10,785 nucleotides of DNA from Basidiobolus heterosporus B8920 (Eukaryota; Basidiobolomycota; Basidiobolomycetes; Basidiobolales; Basidiobolaceae), in the NCBI GenBank assembly GCA_000697455.1, contig JNET01033222.1:1-10785 (forward strand), written 5' to 3'. Positions 1 to 8,110 of the stretch are shown in pieces. The position numbers and the translations under genes were made by a program. The stretch's first letter is position 1, and each line of letters starts with the position of its first letter. The notes beneath the pieces are model-generated. The model saw only the letters and a program-made list of their open reading frames with translations. It did not search any database and was not told the DNA's origin.

Positions 1-230
1 CTGTAGTGCTCAGTGTCATTAGTCAGACTTCTAGTTGAAGAAATTTGCATCATTAGCATATCCTCTGAAAGCTATTATTCTATTGATTCCACTTTTCTGG
101 CAAGGTTTGTATACTTACTATCAGTATTGATATTTTGCCAGTACAAAATTCAGCTACTGCTGATAGCAAGTTGTGGTATTTAACTTGCTCTCTGTCTGGA
201 TCTCTTTTCTTATCAAAACCTGCCACTACA
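1..230 (+). repeat. 5' LTR of the gypsy element (3'-most 230 bp only)
   Basis: This stretch aligns with 5661-5889 with about 29 mismatches and one indel. It ends in CACTACA at 224-230, the same terminus as the 3' LTR. By comparison with the 3' copy about 1140 bp of this LTR lie to the left of the window. The visible part starts about 20 bp downstream of the place where the 3' copy has a TATA box, so it probably corresponds to most of R plus U5. Confidence 0.9.
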
Positions 231-239
231 AAACAAGTT

Positions 240-255
240 TGGTGGAGGATCTGCG
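240..255 (+). other. Candidate primer binding site of the gypsy element
   Basis: TGGTGGAGGATCTGCG lies nine bases after the LTR end. A PBS normally starts with TGG, the complement of a tRNA CCA tail, and sits close to the LTR. The nine-base gap is longer than usual. I could not match the sequence to a named tRNA, and self-priming as in the Tf1 group is not excluded. Confidence 0.4.
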
Positions 256-364
256 TATATTATCATCTTTCAAAAATACACAATCAATAAATCAAACTCT
301 GGAAACATCACAGCAATCTCACCACTGAACAGTACATCTAATCAAAACACCTCAAATTGCCTCA

Positions 365-1790
365 ATGAGAGAACCATCACCATCAGTACTTTTCATCACC
401 TTCAAAGAAACAATTCCTACAAAGTTCTCAGGAGACAACATCGCAGCTTTCCTTGAAGAATACAACCAAATATGCAGCTCCTGTAAATTATCTGATAAGT
501 GGAAAATCCAACTATTCCTACTTCTATGCCAACCAGATATCTCAAAACAAATTAGTAGCTTCAACTCATTCAATATATCAACACAAACAATTTCAGACTG
601 GTATATTGCAGAACAAGAAGCTATTACAGCATTCAAGAAGGATGGTCCATTTGCCAAACTCAGATAATTGGAGATTCCTTACAACTCAGCACAATCCCTG
701 GAGAGTAATATTCCACTCTACAAGAAAAAAGGAGATTATGTTCACCAAGCTATCCAAATTCCAAAGTTCTACATGAGGAATTATATCATTATGAACCTTC
801 CAGTAGTCATACAAGAATCTATCAGCCAATCTTTCACAGCAACAAGCACATATGAAGATCTCAAAGCTATAGTTCTTAAGCACACAAATGGACAGTCAGT
901 TGTGGACTTTATCACCCTGCAAATGGCATAATCAAGAAGCAACCCTATCTCTAAGATAAAGAAGCCTACCACTCAGACAATAGACAAGTGGCAGATTATA
1001 TTTAAGGATTTGGAAAACACACATTCAGACCTGAAGCTCTAACAAATAACACTCCTACTACTCAACAGGACTCAGCTCTTCACACCGTAAACAGATAAAT
1101 AAATGAAAGAACTAAGTACTGTACTTACGGTGAATCAACTCAGCATTACAGAGGAGCTTGTCCTTTACTTGATGAGGATATATGATTGAATAGGATTTCT
1201 ATTGATGGATATGGAAAGATATGTGATATTTCAGGCAAACAATTATTACTGATCAAAGAGAATGGAGGTATCAGATCCTTAGTACTTCATGAGCAACAAA
1301 GACAGCCATCCAACCCAAATTCAGCTAACTACATTGAACTTAAAAAACATGCCAAAGTACCCTCTAGAGACGTATTTGTCTTAACCTTCTCAGAAGCAGG
1401 TGGGGAAGTACATGAATATCTAATGGAGCCAGAGGAAGCTGAAGAGCTCAACTGTCTTATTGGAAGGGAAAGTTCCCTTCTTCAGACAAAAGCCAGCAAA
1501 AGCAGCCAAGACACACTTGCAAGCAGACTCCTGTAGTGGAAATCCCAGTTCAACCAACACAACCAGAATCTACCAGACAAAAGTACAAGTATCAAATTCC
1601 AATTACAGATAGCAAAGTGGCACAACAAGTACTCAGCAAACTTCTCAGATCACCCTTTCCACAGCTCACAAATCATGATAAGTTCTCTGCTATTCAACAT
1701 CTTCAGTAGCTCTTCCAGATCTTTTCAAGCCAACAAAGACTGAAGTCAATACCTTACTCCAGCAAAACACAGAAGATATAGAAGAAGAGA
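365..1790 (+). pseudogene. gag: gag remnant of the gypsy element
   Basis: Gag would form the virus-like particle and package the element RNA. The N-terminal part (365-667) contains KFSGDNIAAFLEEYNQ followed by LSDKWKIQLFLLL and PDISKQI. This matches the layout I expect for basidiomycete gypsy capsid domains: F-x-G-x-(D/N)-I-x-x-F-L-x-x-Y, then S-D-x-x-K. A Cys/His cluster at about 1115-1165 (with HYRGACP) looks like the remains of a CCHC zinc knuckle. The downstream stretch with ISIDGYGKICD (1186-1536) fits the gag-to-protease linker of the same family. The start at 365 is the first ATG with a plausible capsid reading, 134 bp after the LTR. The gene is broken; the capsid part is the firmest piece and the 3' limit is approximate. 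Confidence 0.72.
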
Positions 1791-1825
1791 CACATGAGTA
1801 TACTGCAGAACAACTCAGACTTGAA

Positions 1826-2146
1826 GTGGAGAAAGCATACCACACAATTGCCACAGAAACCTGCACTGCAAATATTCACTCATTTGAAGGTGAATGCACC
1901 TTTGACTCTGGATCAGAAATCAACAACATCACAGCTTCCCTATTTAAGCAAATCAGTCTACCTTCAGCGGAGGTTGATTGGAGCATAAAGACGGCTACAG
2001 GAGCATCTCAGAAGATGCTTGGTCTTTGCCACTCTATCCCCATTGAGATTGGAGGAGTTCTAGTATCCAGCCCATTCTTTATAGTCTCTGATGGACCATC
2101 CTTACAAGTTATATGTGGTAGACCCTACAAGAGAAGAGCACTATGA
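1826..2146 (+). pseudogene. Retropepsin-like aspartic protease remnant (gypsy pol)
   Basis: This domain would cut the Gag-Pol polyprotein. About 30 residues in it has FDSGSEINNI, which fits the catalytic D-(S/T)-G motif of retropepsins followed by the usual small and hydrophobic residues. Near the end LCHSIPIEIGGV, then SPFFIV, then ICGRPY match the closing strands and the I-x-G-R-P motif of proteases in basidiomycete Ty3/gypsy elements. It lies between gag and reverse transcriptase, as expected. The domain length of about 100 residues is normal. It belongs to a broken element and is read as a fossil part, not a gene. Confidence 0.78.
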
Positions 2147-2439
2147 CAGGTAGAAAGCAGACATGATCAAAGTCTATGGTTAACTATCACTTCTGGAGAT
2201 AGGAAAAGAAGAACTACATTTTGTGCAGTGGAAACCAACAATCTAAGAACCTCAAACAACATCCCACTCACTAGAAAAGAAACTTGAGGAGATGTTCTTT
2301 CTTTCAACACATTTGCAGAAGATACAACTTTAAGAAATGTATTAACAAAGTACAAGACAGTTACTAAGAAAATCAGACCAGTCACAAGTCAATCATCACC
2401 AACAACTTATACCAACCTACCAATATAACCAACATTAAT

Positions 2440-3457
2440 AATAACTTTAAGCCTTTCTGAAGAGCAACTGCAAAATATCTACTTTGGAAATACACTTACA
2501 GATGAAGAAAGACATCACTGCATCAGTATGCTCAAGAAATACGCTAAAGTCTTTGCTTTTACTGATGAAGAAAGAGGTTGCCTTTCCACTCAGCTCTTCC
2601 CACCAGTTAAGATTCATGCAGTCAAGCACACTCCATGAGCACAGAAGACTTTTCCAATTCCTGCATGATTACTTGAAAAGGTAGTGGAAATGCTAAAGTC
2701 CAGATACCGGAGTGGAGTTATTGAATACAGCCATGGACCTTACAGAAATCCTTGGCTCACTCCAATCAAGAAAAATTGATGTCTACAATTCATACAGGAT
2801 GTGCAACAACTCAACAAAGTGACAATGAAAGATGCAATGCAACCAAGAGTACAACATGAATACATTGAGTCATTTGCAGGCTATCCTTGGATCACAACTA
2901 TTGACCAGCTTCTTTCGGATCTAGAATCAAGAGATTATACTGCAATGAACACACCTATTGGACTAATTGGAATGACACATGTACATCAAGAATTAACTAC
3001 CTCAGCTCAAACCTATCAGAGATCAATGAATAGGGTACTGACAGAGTGCATACAAACATTATGTAGACCATTCTTGGATGATATTGGAATCAAGAACTCT
3101 ACCAGAGAGAAGAACAGCACTCATTACCTACCAAACATTCAAAAATATGTCCTTGAACATATTAATACAGTGCAGAAGATACTTAAGAGACTACTAGAAG
3201 TAAGACTAACTGTTTCAGAAGAAAAGTCTAAGTTTGGATACAATAAAGCTATAATACCTGGAGAACCTGTTACTGGAGATGGAAGACTACCAGATCCCAA
3301 GAAGCTTTCAAAACTCATCAATGGGAAAAGTCCAACCTGTCTAAAGCATGTCAGGGAGTTCCTAGTACTTACTGGACTATCCAGAATATGGATCCCATAC
3401 TCCACCCAGATTGCAGAACCTTTAGCACCCTTATTACATAGCAACGTGCCCTTCTAG
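2440..3457 (+). pseudogene. pol: Reverse transcriptase remnant (gypsy pol)
   Basis: The domain would copy element RNA into DNA. It opens with a lead-in containing KKYAKVFAFTDEERG (about 2530-2575), a signature I associate with basidiomycete Ty3/gypsy pol. Then come LNKVTMKDA near 2810, SFAGYPW near 2870, a stretch aligning with the usual LPQG..S..YQ..M segment, and FLDDIGIK near 3075, which is the (Y/F)-x-D-D catalytic box. RLTVSEEKSKFGYNKA matches the conserved L-T-(V/L)-S..K..F region. VREFLVLTGLSRIWIPYSTQIAEPLAPLL matches the thumb and connection. The order and spacing are those of the family. The element is broken, so this is a fossil. Confidence 0.9.
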
Positions 3458-3499
3458 TGGACAGAACTTGAAGAAAACATATTAAGAGGTCAAAGAACT

Positions 3500-3960
3500 T
3501 GTAGAATCTCCAGCATTAGCCAGCTTGGACTATCCTAACATCAGTAACCAGCCAATTATTGTTAGTGTGGATAGCTCAGGAACAGGAGTTAGTGGCATTC
3601 TTATACAGATATCTAAAGACAAAAGAAGAAAACCATGCAAGTATCTCAGCAGATTAATCAAAGGAAATGAACTTCACTAACCCTCTATCAAGAGAGAAGC
3701 ATTTGGAGTTCCCTACATCCTAAAGAAACTCAAGCCTTAGCTATTGGGAGTACACTTCACACTTGCAGTGGATGCAAAACCTCTATTTGGAATGCTGAAG
3801 AAACTTGACCTTCTTCCTGACCCTATATTGGCAAAATGGAAATCACATATTCAGATATTTGATTTTGAACTTGAGCATGTTGCAGGAGTCAACCACAAAG
3901 GACCAGATGCACTGTCAGGAAAACAGATTGTCTCACTGACCAACACACTTGCAAAACCTT
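3500..3960 (+). pseudogene. RNase H remnant (gypsy pol)
   Basis: RNase H would remove the RNA strand during reverse transcription. IIVSVDSSGTGVSGILIQ near 3560-3610 fits the first catalytic strand, D-S-S-x-x-x-x-G-x-(I/L)-(L/Y)-x-Q. Further on, FTLAVDAKPLFGML (about 3755-3795) carries the later catalytic Asp in the D-x-K/H-x-L context. AKWKSHIQIFDFELEHVAG followed by HKGPDALS (about 3830-3920) is the typical Ty3/gypsy ending, which usually reads ..F-D-F-x-(L/I)-x-H-x-x-G-x-x-(H/N)-x-x-(P/A)-D-x-L-S. It directly follows the reverse transcriptase. Broken, as is the rest of the element. Confidence 0.88.
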
Positions 3961-4179
3961 CTATTGAAGATACTCAGAAATGGAAATATTCACTTTCAAG
4001 CAGCTTTATGGGCAGACAGGATCACAGTAAAACTCATTACTGGATACTCCTCATTCTAACTGATATATGGACATGAAACTGTTCTACCTATTGACATCAA
4101 ATATGACAGTTGGCTTTCGTTACTTTGGAAGAAGAATATGATGACTAAAATTGCTACAAACCGGAGTATATCAAATTGC

Positions 4180-4462
4180 CAACTCAAGTAAGCACTTGAA
4201 GAATGCAAGTGGCAACTTGAGGAAATCCAGATTTGCATGCAAGGAATACTTTGACTCAACTGAAATGCTACAAAAAGAGAAACTCCAAATTGGAGACCTG
4301 GTCCTTCTTCATGATACTATGTTAGACATGTTATGGTTACATAAACTTAACATGAAATGGACAGGACCTTACAAGATTTTTCAAGTCAGCCAAAATGGCA
4401 CCTACAGGCTTACTGAGTTGGACAATTTCCTTTGGCTTCATCTCAACCTGGAAATTGCCTGA
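4180..4462 (+). pseudogene. Integrase C-terminal tail remnant (gypsy pol)
   Basis: KLQIGDLVLLHDT, then KLNMKWTGPYKIFQV, then NGTYRLTELD (about 4275-4425) match the integrase C-terminal domain of Ty3/gypsy elements, whose usual form is L-x-x-G-D-x-V-L-(L/V)..K-x-x-x-x-W-x-G-P-(Y/F)-x-(I/V)-...G-x-Y-x-L..(L/D). This module follows the catalytic core and helps bind DNA. Between RNase H and this tail I do not recognise further family motifs. It ends about 50 bp before the polypurine tract, the normal place for the pol terminus. Confidence 0.8.
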
Positions 4463-4509
4463 AGATATTTCATCTGAGAAATTGTAGTGAGGGCATTATA
4501 TCTCAGCTT

Positions 4510-4519
4510 AGGGGGGATA
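4510..4519 (+). other. Polypurine tract of the gypsy element
   Basis: AGGGGGGATA lies immediately before the TGTAGTG start of the 3' LTR. A G-rich run ending at the LTR edge is the plus-strand DNA primer of LTR retrotransposons. This site also fixes the LTR start at 4520 rather than at the later TGTAGTG at 5662. Confidence 0.88.
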
Positions 4520-5889
4520 TGTAGTGTTGACAACAGATTCTCAAGGCACTTACAGCTCCTTCAGGCAACTTCTATATTTTACTATATTGGTAGTAACCAG
4601 AATCTTTATTACCCATATGTTATCAAGTCAATGACTTACAACTTCAAACTAAGCACATACAATCAGGAAAGTACAAAGATGTATCATCTTCCAGCATATT
4701 ATAATTCAGATTTGTAGCTATTCAATGAAAGTTGTTTCCTCAAAATCAGAGCATTATTGGGCAGGATATGGGGTGTAGAAACTAGATCTTAACAGATAAA
4801 ATGCTATCACCAATCTCTGACTGCCAAGAAGTTGATTGCACTAAAATGCCAATAACTTTTGATCTGTCAAATGAAATTACTTCAAATCTGGAACAGCACT
4901 TGAACAATGGTGGGCATCTGACATGGTCAAGTTTCAGAATATGCAGATAACTATCACCTAGTGTATTAGTCTTTGAAATTACCTCATGTTCAAAAATGTG
5001 TAAGTATGTATCTATATACTAGGGTAAAAGACTGATTGATTGAAGAATCTCTTTCCTCTCCATCCACAAATCTAAAGAATAAGCTTTACCTTTTCAGTAA
5101 AGACATCTTGTTTCTACCAACCCTTCCTTTCTTCAAGTCACAGCCAGTTCAACAGATTTCTTTACAAGCCTAAAGAGACATGTATTCACATCTTTAGCCT
5201 AAGAAACAAACAAAGACTTCTTTACTTGAGGATACTCACTTGGTCAGCAAGCAACTCCCTTCCAAAGGACTTTAATCTTACTTTCTTTACCTTCTCCTAT
5301 CTAGAGACATCTTTAGATGGGACTTTAGTACTTGAACTTGTCAAGTTATTGAGGTTTAAAATTGCAACTTCTGGATAGTTTTTGAAACAAGGAAGACCTG
5401 CAATATAAAGCTTAAGTATAAGACTTGTTTGCTCTTCTAGAGTCTCCTTACCAAGCTTTATCTTTGTTCTGAAGTCAAAAGGCTGGTACTCTCTTTAATG
5501 GGGCCCAGACAACAAGCTTCTCCACATATCAAAGTACACTGTTCAGGATCAGATTACAGTTATTTTGGCTATAAGCACTTGCTCTTAGTCATCTCCAAGG
5601 TTTTTAAGCCCTGTCGGTTTTCTGTGCTTGTCTATAAAAGTTCAACTTCTCCATAGAGCACTGTAGTGCTCTGTGTCATTAATCAGACTTCTAGCTGAAG
5701 AAATTTGCATCATTAGCATATCTTCTGAAAGCTATTATTCTATTGGTTCCACTTGTCTGGAAAGATTTGTATACTTTCTATCAGTGTTGATTTTCCTCCA
5801 GCACTAAAGACAGCTGCTGCTGATAAGACATTGTGGTATTGCACTTGCTCTCTATCTAGATCTCTTTTTTATCAAAACATGCCACTACA
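4520..5889 (+). repeat. 3' LTR of the gypsy element, 1370 bp
   Basis: The LTR is bounded by TGTAGTG (4520-4526) and CACTACA (5883-5889), a 7-bp terminal inverted repeat with the usual TG...CA ends. The polypurine tract sits against its left edge, and copia coding sequence begins on its right. Its last 229 bp match the partial 5' LTR at the window start. A TATA box at 5633 divides it into a long U3 of roughly 1140 bp and an R+U5 of roughly 230 bp. I see no protein-coding signature inside; the short open frames there look like chance. Confidence 0.88.
5633..5640 (+). promoter_or_regulatory. TATA box in the gypsy LTR
   Basis: TATAAAAG lies about 250 bp before the LTR end. Transcription from a TATA box normally starts about 25-30 bp downstream, which would place the start of R near 5661. 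The equivalent site of the 5' LTR lies outside the window. Confidence 0.6.
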
Positions 5890-5894
5890 CAACA
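5890..5894. other. Expected right-hand target-site duplication of the gypsy insertion
   Basis: CAACA is the first five bases after the LTR terminus, where a 5-bp duplication would sit. Its partner should lie just left of the 5' LTR, outside the window, so the duplication cannot be confirmed. The bases belong to the interrupted copia gag. Confidence 0.45.
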
Positions 5895-6288
5895 GTAGTC
5901 ATAGTGTCAGTTGACTCCTTCTTGGTGAAACCATAGAGTTGTCTAAGCAGTAACATCCAGGTACTAGTTCCTTTAGTTTGATAAAGTGTCTTGAGTATAT
6001 TCCAGGCCTCCTTTGGAGCTTCAGCTCTCATAACAAGAGACAATTGAGAATTTTCAAGATTCAGCATTGTAGCAGACAAGGCTTAATTTGTCTTTCCTTG
6101 AAGTCATACAGATTCTTGGCTTTGGATCCAACAGGTTGAGTCTCCACAGCAGTAATAATACCCCAAAGATCCTTGTCAGCAAGTAGCATCTTCATCTTGG
6201 TACTCCACATGAGAAAGTCTTCTCCATTGGAGCAATCAATAATTCTGGTAGCTTAGGTCATATGAGTGGTGTAGTCTACAGGGCTCAT
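5890..6288 (-). pseudogene. gag: Ty1/copia gag remnant (UBN2/DUF4219-like), interrupted by the gypsy insertion
   Basis: The minus strand reads NGEDFLMWSTKMKMLLADKDLWGII near 6230-6150, which fits the N-terminal copia gag pattern (G-x-N/D-F/Y-x-x-W-x-x-(K/R)-(M/V)-x-x-x-L-x-x-x-D-L-W). It continues with LSLVMRAEAPKEAWNILKTLY (about 6050-5985), the A-K-(E/D)-A-W-x-x-L-x-x-x-Y segment of the UBN2-type gag family. The most likely start is the ATG at 6288, which lies inside the primer binding site; the conserved domain begins roughly 15 codons later. The coding part stops at the gypsy LTR edge. In a live element this protein would build the particle. Read as a fossil; the family call is firm. Confidence 0.85.
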
Positions 6289-6291
6289 AAC
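6279..6291 (-). other. Copia primer binding site matching the anticodon arm of initiator tRNA-Met
   Basis: Next to the LTR end the minus strand reads GTTATGAGCCCTG. Its complement, CAGGGCTCATAAC, is identical to the anticodon stem-loop of yeast initiator tRNA-Met as I recall it (CAGGGCUCAUAACCCUG). Copia of Drosophila and Ty5 of yeast are known to prime from such an internal, half-tRNA site rather than from the CCA end. Position directly against the LTR and the 13-base match make the call strong. Confidence 0.82.
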
Positions 6292-6534
6292 TGGATAGCA
6301 GAGGATTGGGGTGATCAAGTAGCAGAAGTAAAGAGTAGAGTATATAAGAGGGATATTAATGTGGATTGAACTGTTTACTTCAGAGGTTGGGATGCCCTAT
6401 ATATACTAAATATCTTGTGGTTATGAGATCATGACTCATCACTGATTATTAATCAATCAATGCATATATAGATAATCCCAAGGCAATGCCAAGACTTTAT
6501 ATAGTGGCTGATCACCTGTTCAATCATATATCCA
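6292..6534 (-). repeat. 5' LTR of the copia element, 243 bp
   Basis: On the minus strand it begins TGGATA (at 6534) and ends TATCCA (at 6292), a perfect 6-bp terminal inverted repeat with TG...CA ends. The inner edge abuts the primer binding site. A TATA box lies at 6398-6405, about 105 bp from the inner end. Its partner LTR is outside the window, so the outer boundary rests on the inverted repeat alone. Confidence 0.72.
6398..6405 (-). promoter_or_regulatory. TATA box in the copia LTR
   Basis: TATATATA is followed on the minus strand by GGGCATCCC. It lies about 130 bp inside the LTR in the gag direction, leaving about 105 bp for R and U5. This is a normal position for an LTR promoter. Confidence 0.5.
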
Positions 6535-7289
6535 TGGTATATAACTATAATAGGCAATATACTGAAACCTAATCTGATTACTTACTAATACTAAGAGATC
6601 AATTGATAACAAGCGCTAATTAATAATACTAACTACTAAATCTGTATATTGCAATAATTTTTTGTTTTGCCTGTTGTAGTAAGATTTAGAACAAAATTTG
6701 TTCACCTGAGCTACCAAATTTTTTGCTTTATTATATTACATTAGATATATCAGTCACATGGTGTGATTTTAGTAGAAAGTATTGTTTTTACACAATTTGA
6801 GTGCAAAATCAGATTTTATAGGTAAAAATACTCCTATATCCCAGTTTTCAGCTGATTTGATTAACTTGAAGAATTTCTCACAATTATTGATTTGATTTGA
6901 TTACCACCAGTTTCTAGTAAACTCTGTTTGTAGCTTTTGATAAGATATCAGCTGACTACTATATCAGTAATTATGATTAGTAATATGACCTCAAAGATCT
7001 TAAGCCACAATTATCAGAAATTAGTATATATTCCAAGGTTTTTTCCTCAATAAAGACCAGAAAAGTGTTAGTTATTCAAATATTAGCTTATCTCAATAAC
7101 ACTTTCTTGTGTATTATGCCAAACAGTCCTTGCCTATTCTGTTCTGGCTACAGATTGGTTAGGTTTCTGATAAAATGGTGATTGGAGAATAACTGCAAAA
7201 GGGTTTTCAATGCTCTATAGCCACATCTGCAATGATCTTATCACTAGAAGCAATAGAATATTTGGATCCCTTTGTTGAGCTTGTAATGG
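6535..7289. other. AT-rich stretch without a recognisable gene
   Basis: This stretch of about 755 bp is very AT-rich, with many short TTTT and TATA runs. No open frame longer than about 60 codons and no family motif is visible on either strand. It is the sequence flanking the copia LTR and may be decayed transposon DNA or the 3' part of the older element to its right. Confidence 0.5.
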
Positions 7290-7870
7290 TCAATGGTCCA
7301 ATCCAATGAGATGTAATTCATGGTTGGAACCTCTGTCTACCAGCAGTTTGACTGTATCAGACATTGTCTACAGGTCTCTATCTCAGTCATTCTTGTACTT
7401 GTCCATGGTGAGACAGCAATAGATTTTGCCTACTATGCTCAAACACCTTACATATAGATGTGCAGTCTGTTAAATTAGCAAGTCCACTTAATTCTTATGC
7501 TTACTGATTGGTGCATGTTGACAAGTAATTCTGATTCTGTCAGGCTGGTGTGGCTCTCTGCCATAGAGGGGTTCATATTGTGGCAATGCAGTTGCTTTAT
7601 TTGCGTAGATTGCACTGCCAACAAGGTGTGAGATATCAAGTCAGCCCAAGTGTGAAGTAACTCCAAGGGTAATTTCTCTAATATTTAGTAGCATGCTAGG
7701 TTCATCCACATGGTCAGCTAATTTGTCTGTGGCCAATACACCCTGTGAGAAAATGCTTTCAGAATACCAGCAGAAAATTGGCCGATTTTCATCTGGATCC
7801 TAGGTTGCCACCAAAGCACCGTGAGAAAATTGGCAACAGAGAAGTTTCTCACCAGGAAACATTCCGCTTC
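7290..7870 (-). pseudogene. Ty3/gypsy integrase remnant of an older element
   Basis: The minus strand shows YWPQTN near 7735-7718, where gypsy integrases have the H-P-Q-(T/S)-(D/N)-G motif. About 100 bp further come AIYANKATALPQYEPLYG and REPHQPD (about 7615-7535), which match the family's A-x-Y-N..H-x-(A/S)-T-(G/x)-x-x-P-(F/Y)-x-x-(L)-Y-G-R-x-P-x-x-P segment after the catalytic core. The downstream part (to about 7290) has a weak resemblance to the start of the C-terminal domain. The spacing between the motifs is right for the family. The piece is badly broken. The family call is moderately firm and the limits are rough. It is a different copy from the element at 1-5889, on the opposite strand. 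Confidence 0.62.
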
Positions 7871-7997
7871 TTATTACTACTTTGGAGATTTTGATTTAAT
7901 TCAGTTATGTAATTAGTTAACCACCACTATAGCAACCCAATATCGGAAACTATATATTTTTTGACATGTATCAAGCAACTTGATTTTTTTTCTCATT

Positions 7998-8110
7998 AAT
8001 TTTTAGGAGCTCTTCCAAAGACTTGTTCCACAATTTAGAGCCAGATCAGGCCAGGAAATCATCATTCTGGATCAATATATCACAATTGAGCACTATCTTG
8101 CTCAATAATA
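7998..8110 (-). pseudogene. Possible gypsy integrase fragment
   Basis: The minus strand reads SKLWNKSLEELLKI near 8040-8000, similar to the S-K-(F/L)-W-x-x-L-x-x-(L/x)-L-G-I segment that follows the second catalytic Asp of gypsy integrases. It is on the same strand as the remnant at 7290-7870 and on its upstream side, as expected if both belong to one element, but the distance is larger than in intact copies. This is a short match seen by eye and could be chance. Confidence 0.3.

Larger units (their letters stand above)
1..5889 (+). mobile_element. Ty3/gypsy LTR retrotransposon fossil, 5' end cut by window edge
   Basis: The two ends share a direct repeat: 1-230 matches 5661-5889 at about 87%. 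Between them the parts come in Ty3/gypsy order, with reverse transcriptase and RNase H before integrase: gag, aspartic protease, reverse transcriptase, RNase H, integrase C-terminal tail, polypurine tract, 3' LTR. The LTR ends are TGTAGTG and CACTACA. The protein parts resemble the Ty3/gypsy lineage common in basidiomycetes. The element is broken in more than a dozen places and cannot be active. LTR divergence of about 13% suggests an old insertion, probably millions of years, although hypermutation could inflate that figure. It sits inside the gag gene of a minus-strand Ty1/copia element that resumes at 5890. Confidence 0.93.
5890..6534 (-). mobile_element. Ty1/copia retrotransposon fossil, 5' part (LTR, PBS, start of gag)
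   Basis: Read on the minus strand from 6534 down, the order is an LTR with TATA box, a primer binding site directly against the LTR end, and a Ty1/copia-type gag domain. The gag stops at 5890, exactly where the gypsy LTR ends. The gypsy element therefore inserted into this copia copy, and the remainder of the copia element should continue to the left of the gypsy element beyond the window. The visible part has only a few breaks. It must be older than the gypsy insertion it contains. Confidence 0.85.

Noticed and set aside
352-657. A 101-codon minus-strand open frame overlapping the start of the gypsy gag.
   Set aside because: It is antisense to the gag capsid part, which has family motifs on the plus strand. 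The antisense frame has none.
3139-3444. A 101-codon minus-strand open frame over the reverse transcriptase.
   Set aside because: It is a shadow of the strongly supported plus-strand reverse transcriptase.
2-5889. A short-LTR reading, with LTRs of about 228 bp at 2-230 and 5662-5889, because both begin with the same TGTAGTG as the true terminus.
   Set aside because: No purine tract precedes 5662, whereas a clear one (AGGGGGGATA) precedes TGTAGTG at 4520. A TATA box at 5633 also belongs naturally to a longer LTR. The second TGTAGTG near the expected R start looks like coincidence, but extending the window to the left would settle it.
6279-6291. A tRNA gene, because of the identity to the initiator tRNA anticodon arm.
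   Set aside because: No D-arm, T-arm or acceptor stem surrounds it. Its position against the copia LTR explains it as a primer binding site.
6341-6348. A plus-strand TATATAAG as a promoter.
   Set aside because: It lies inside the U5/R side of the minus-strand copia LTR, on the wrong strand for that element, with no plus-strand gene downstream.
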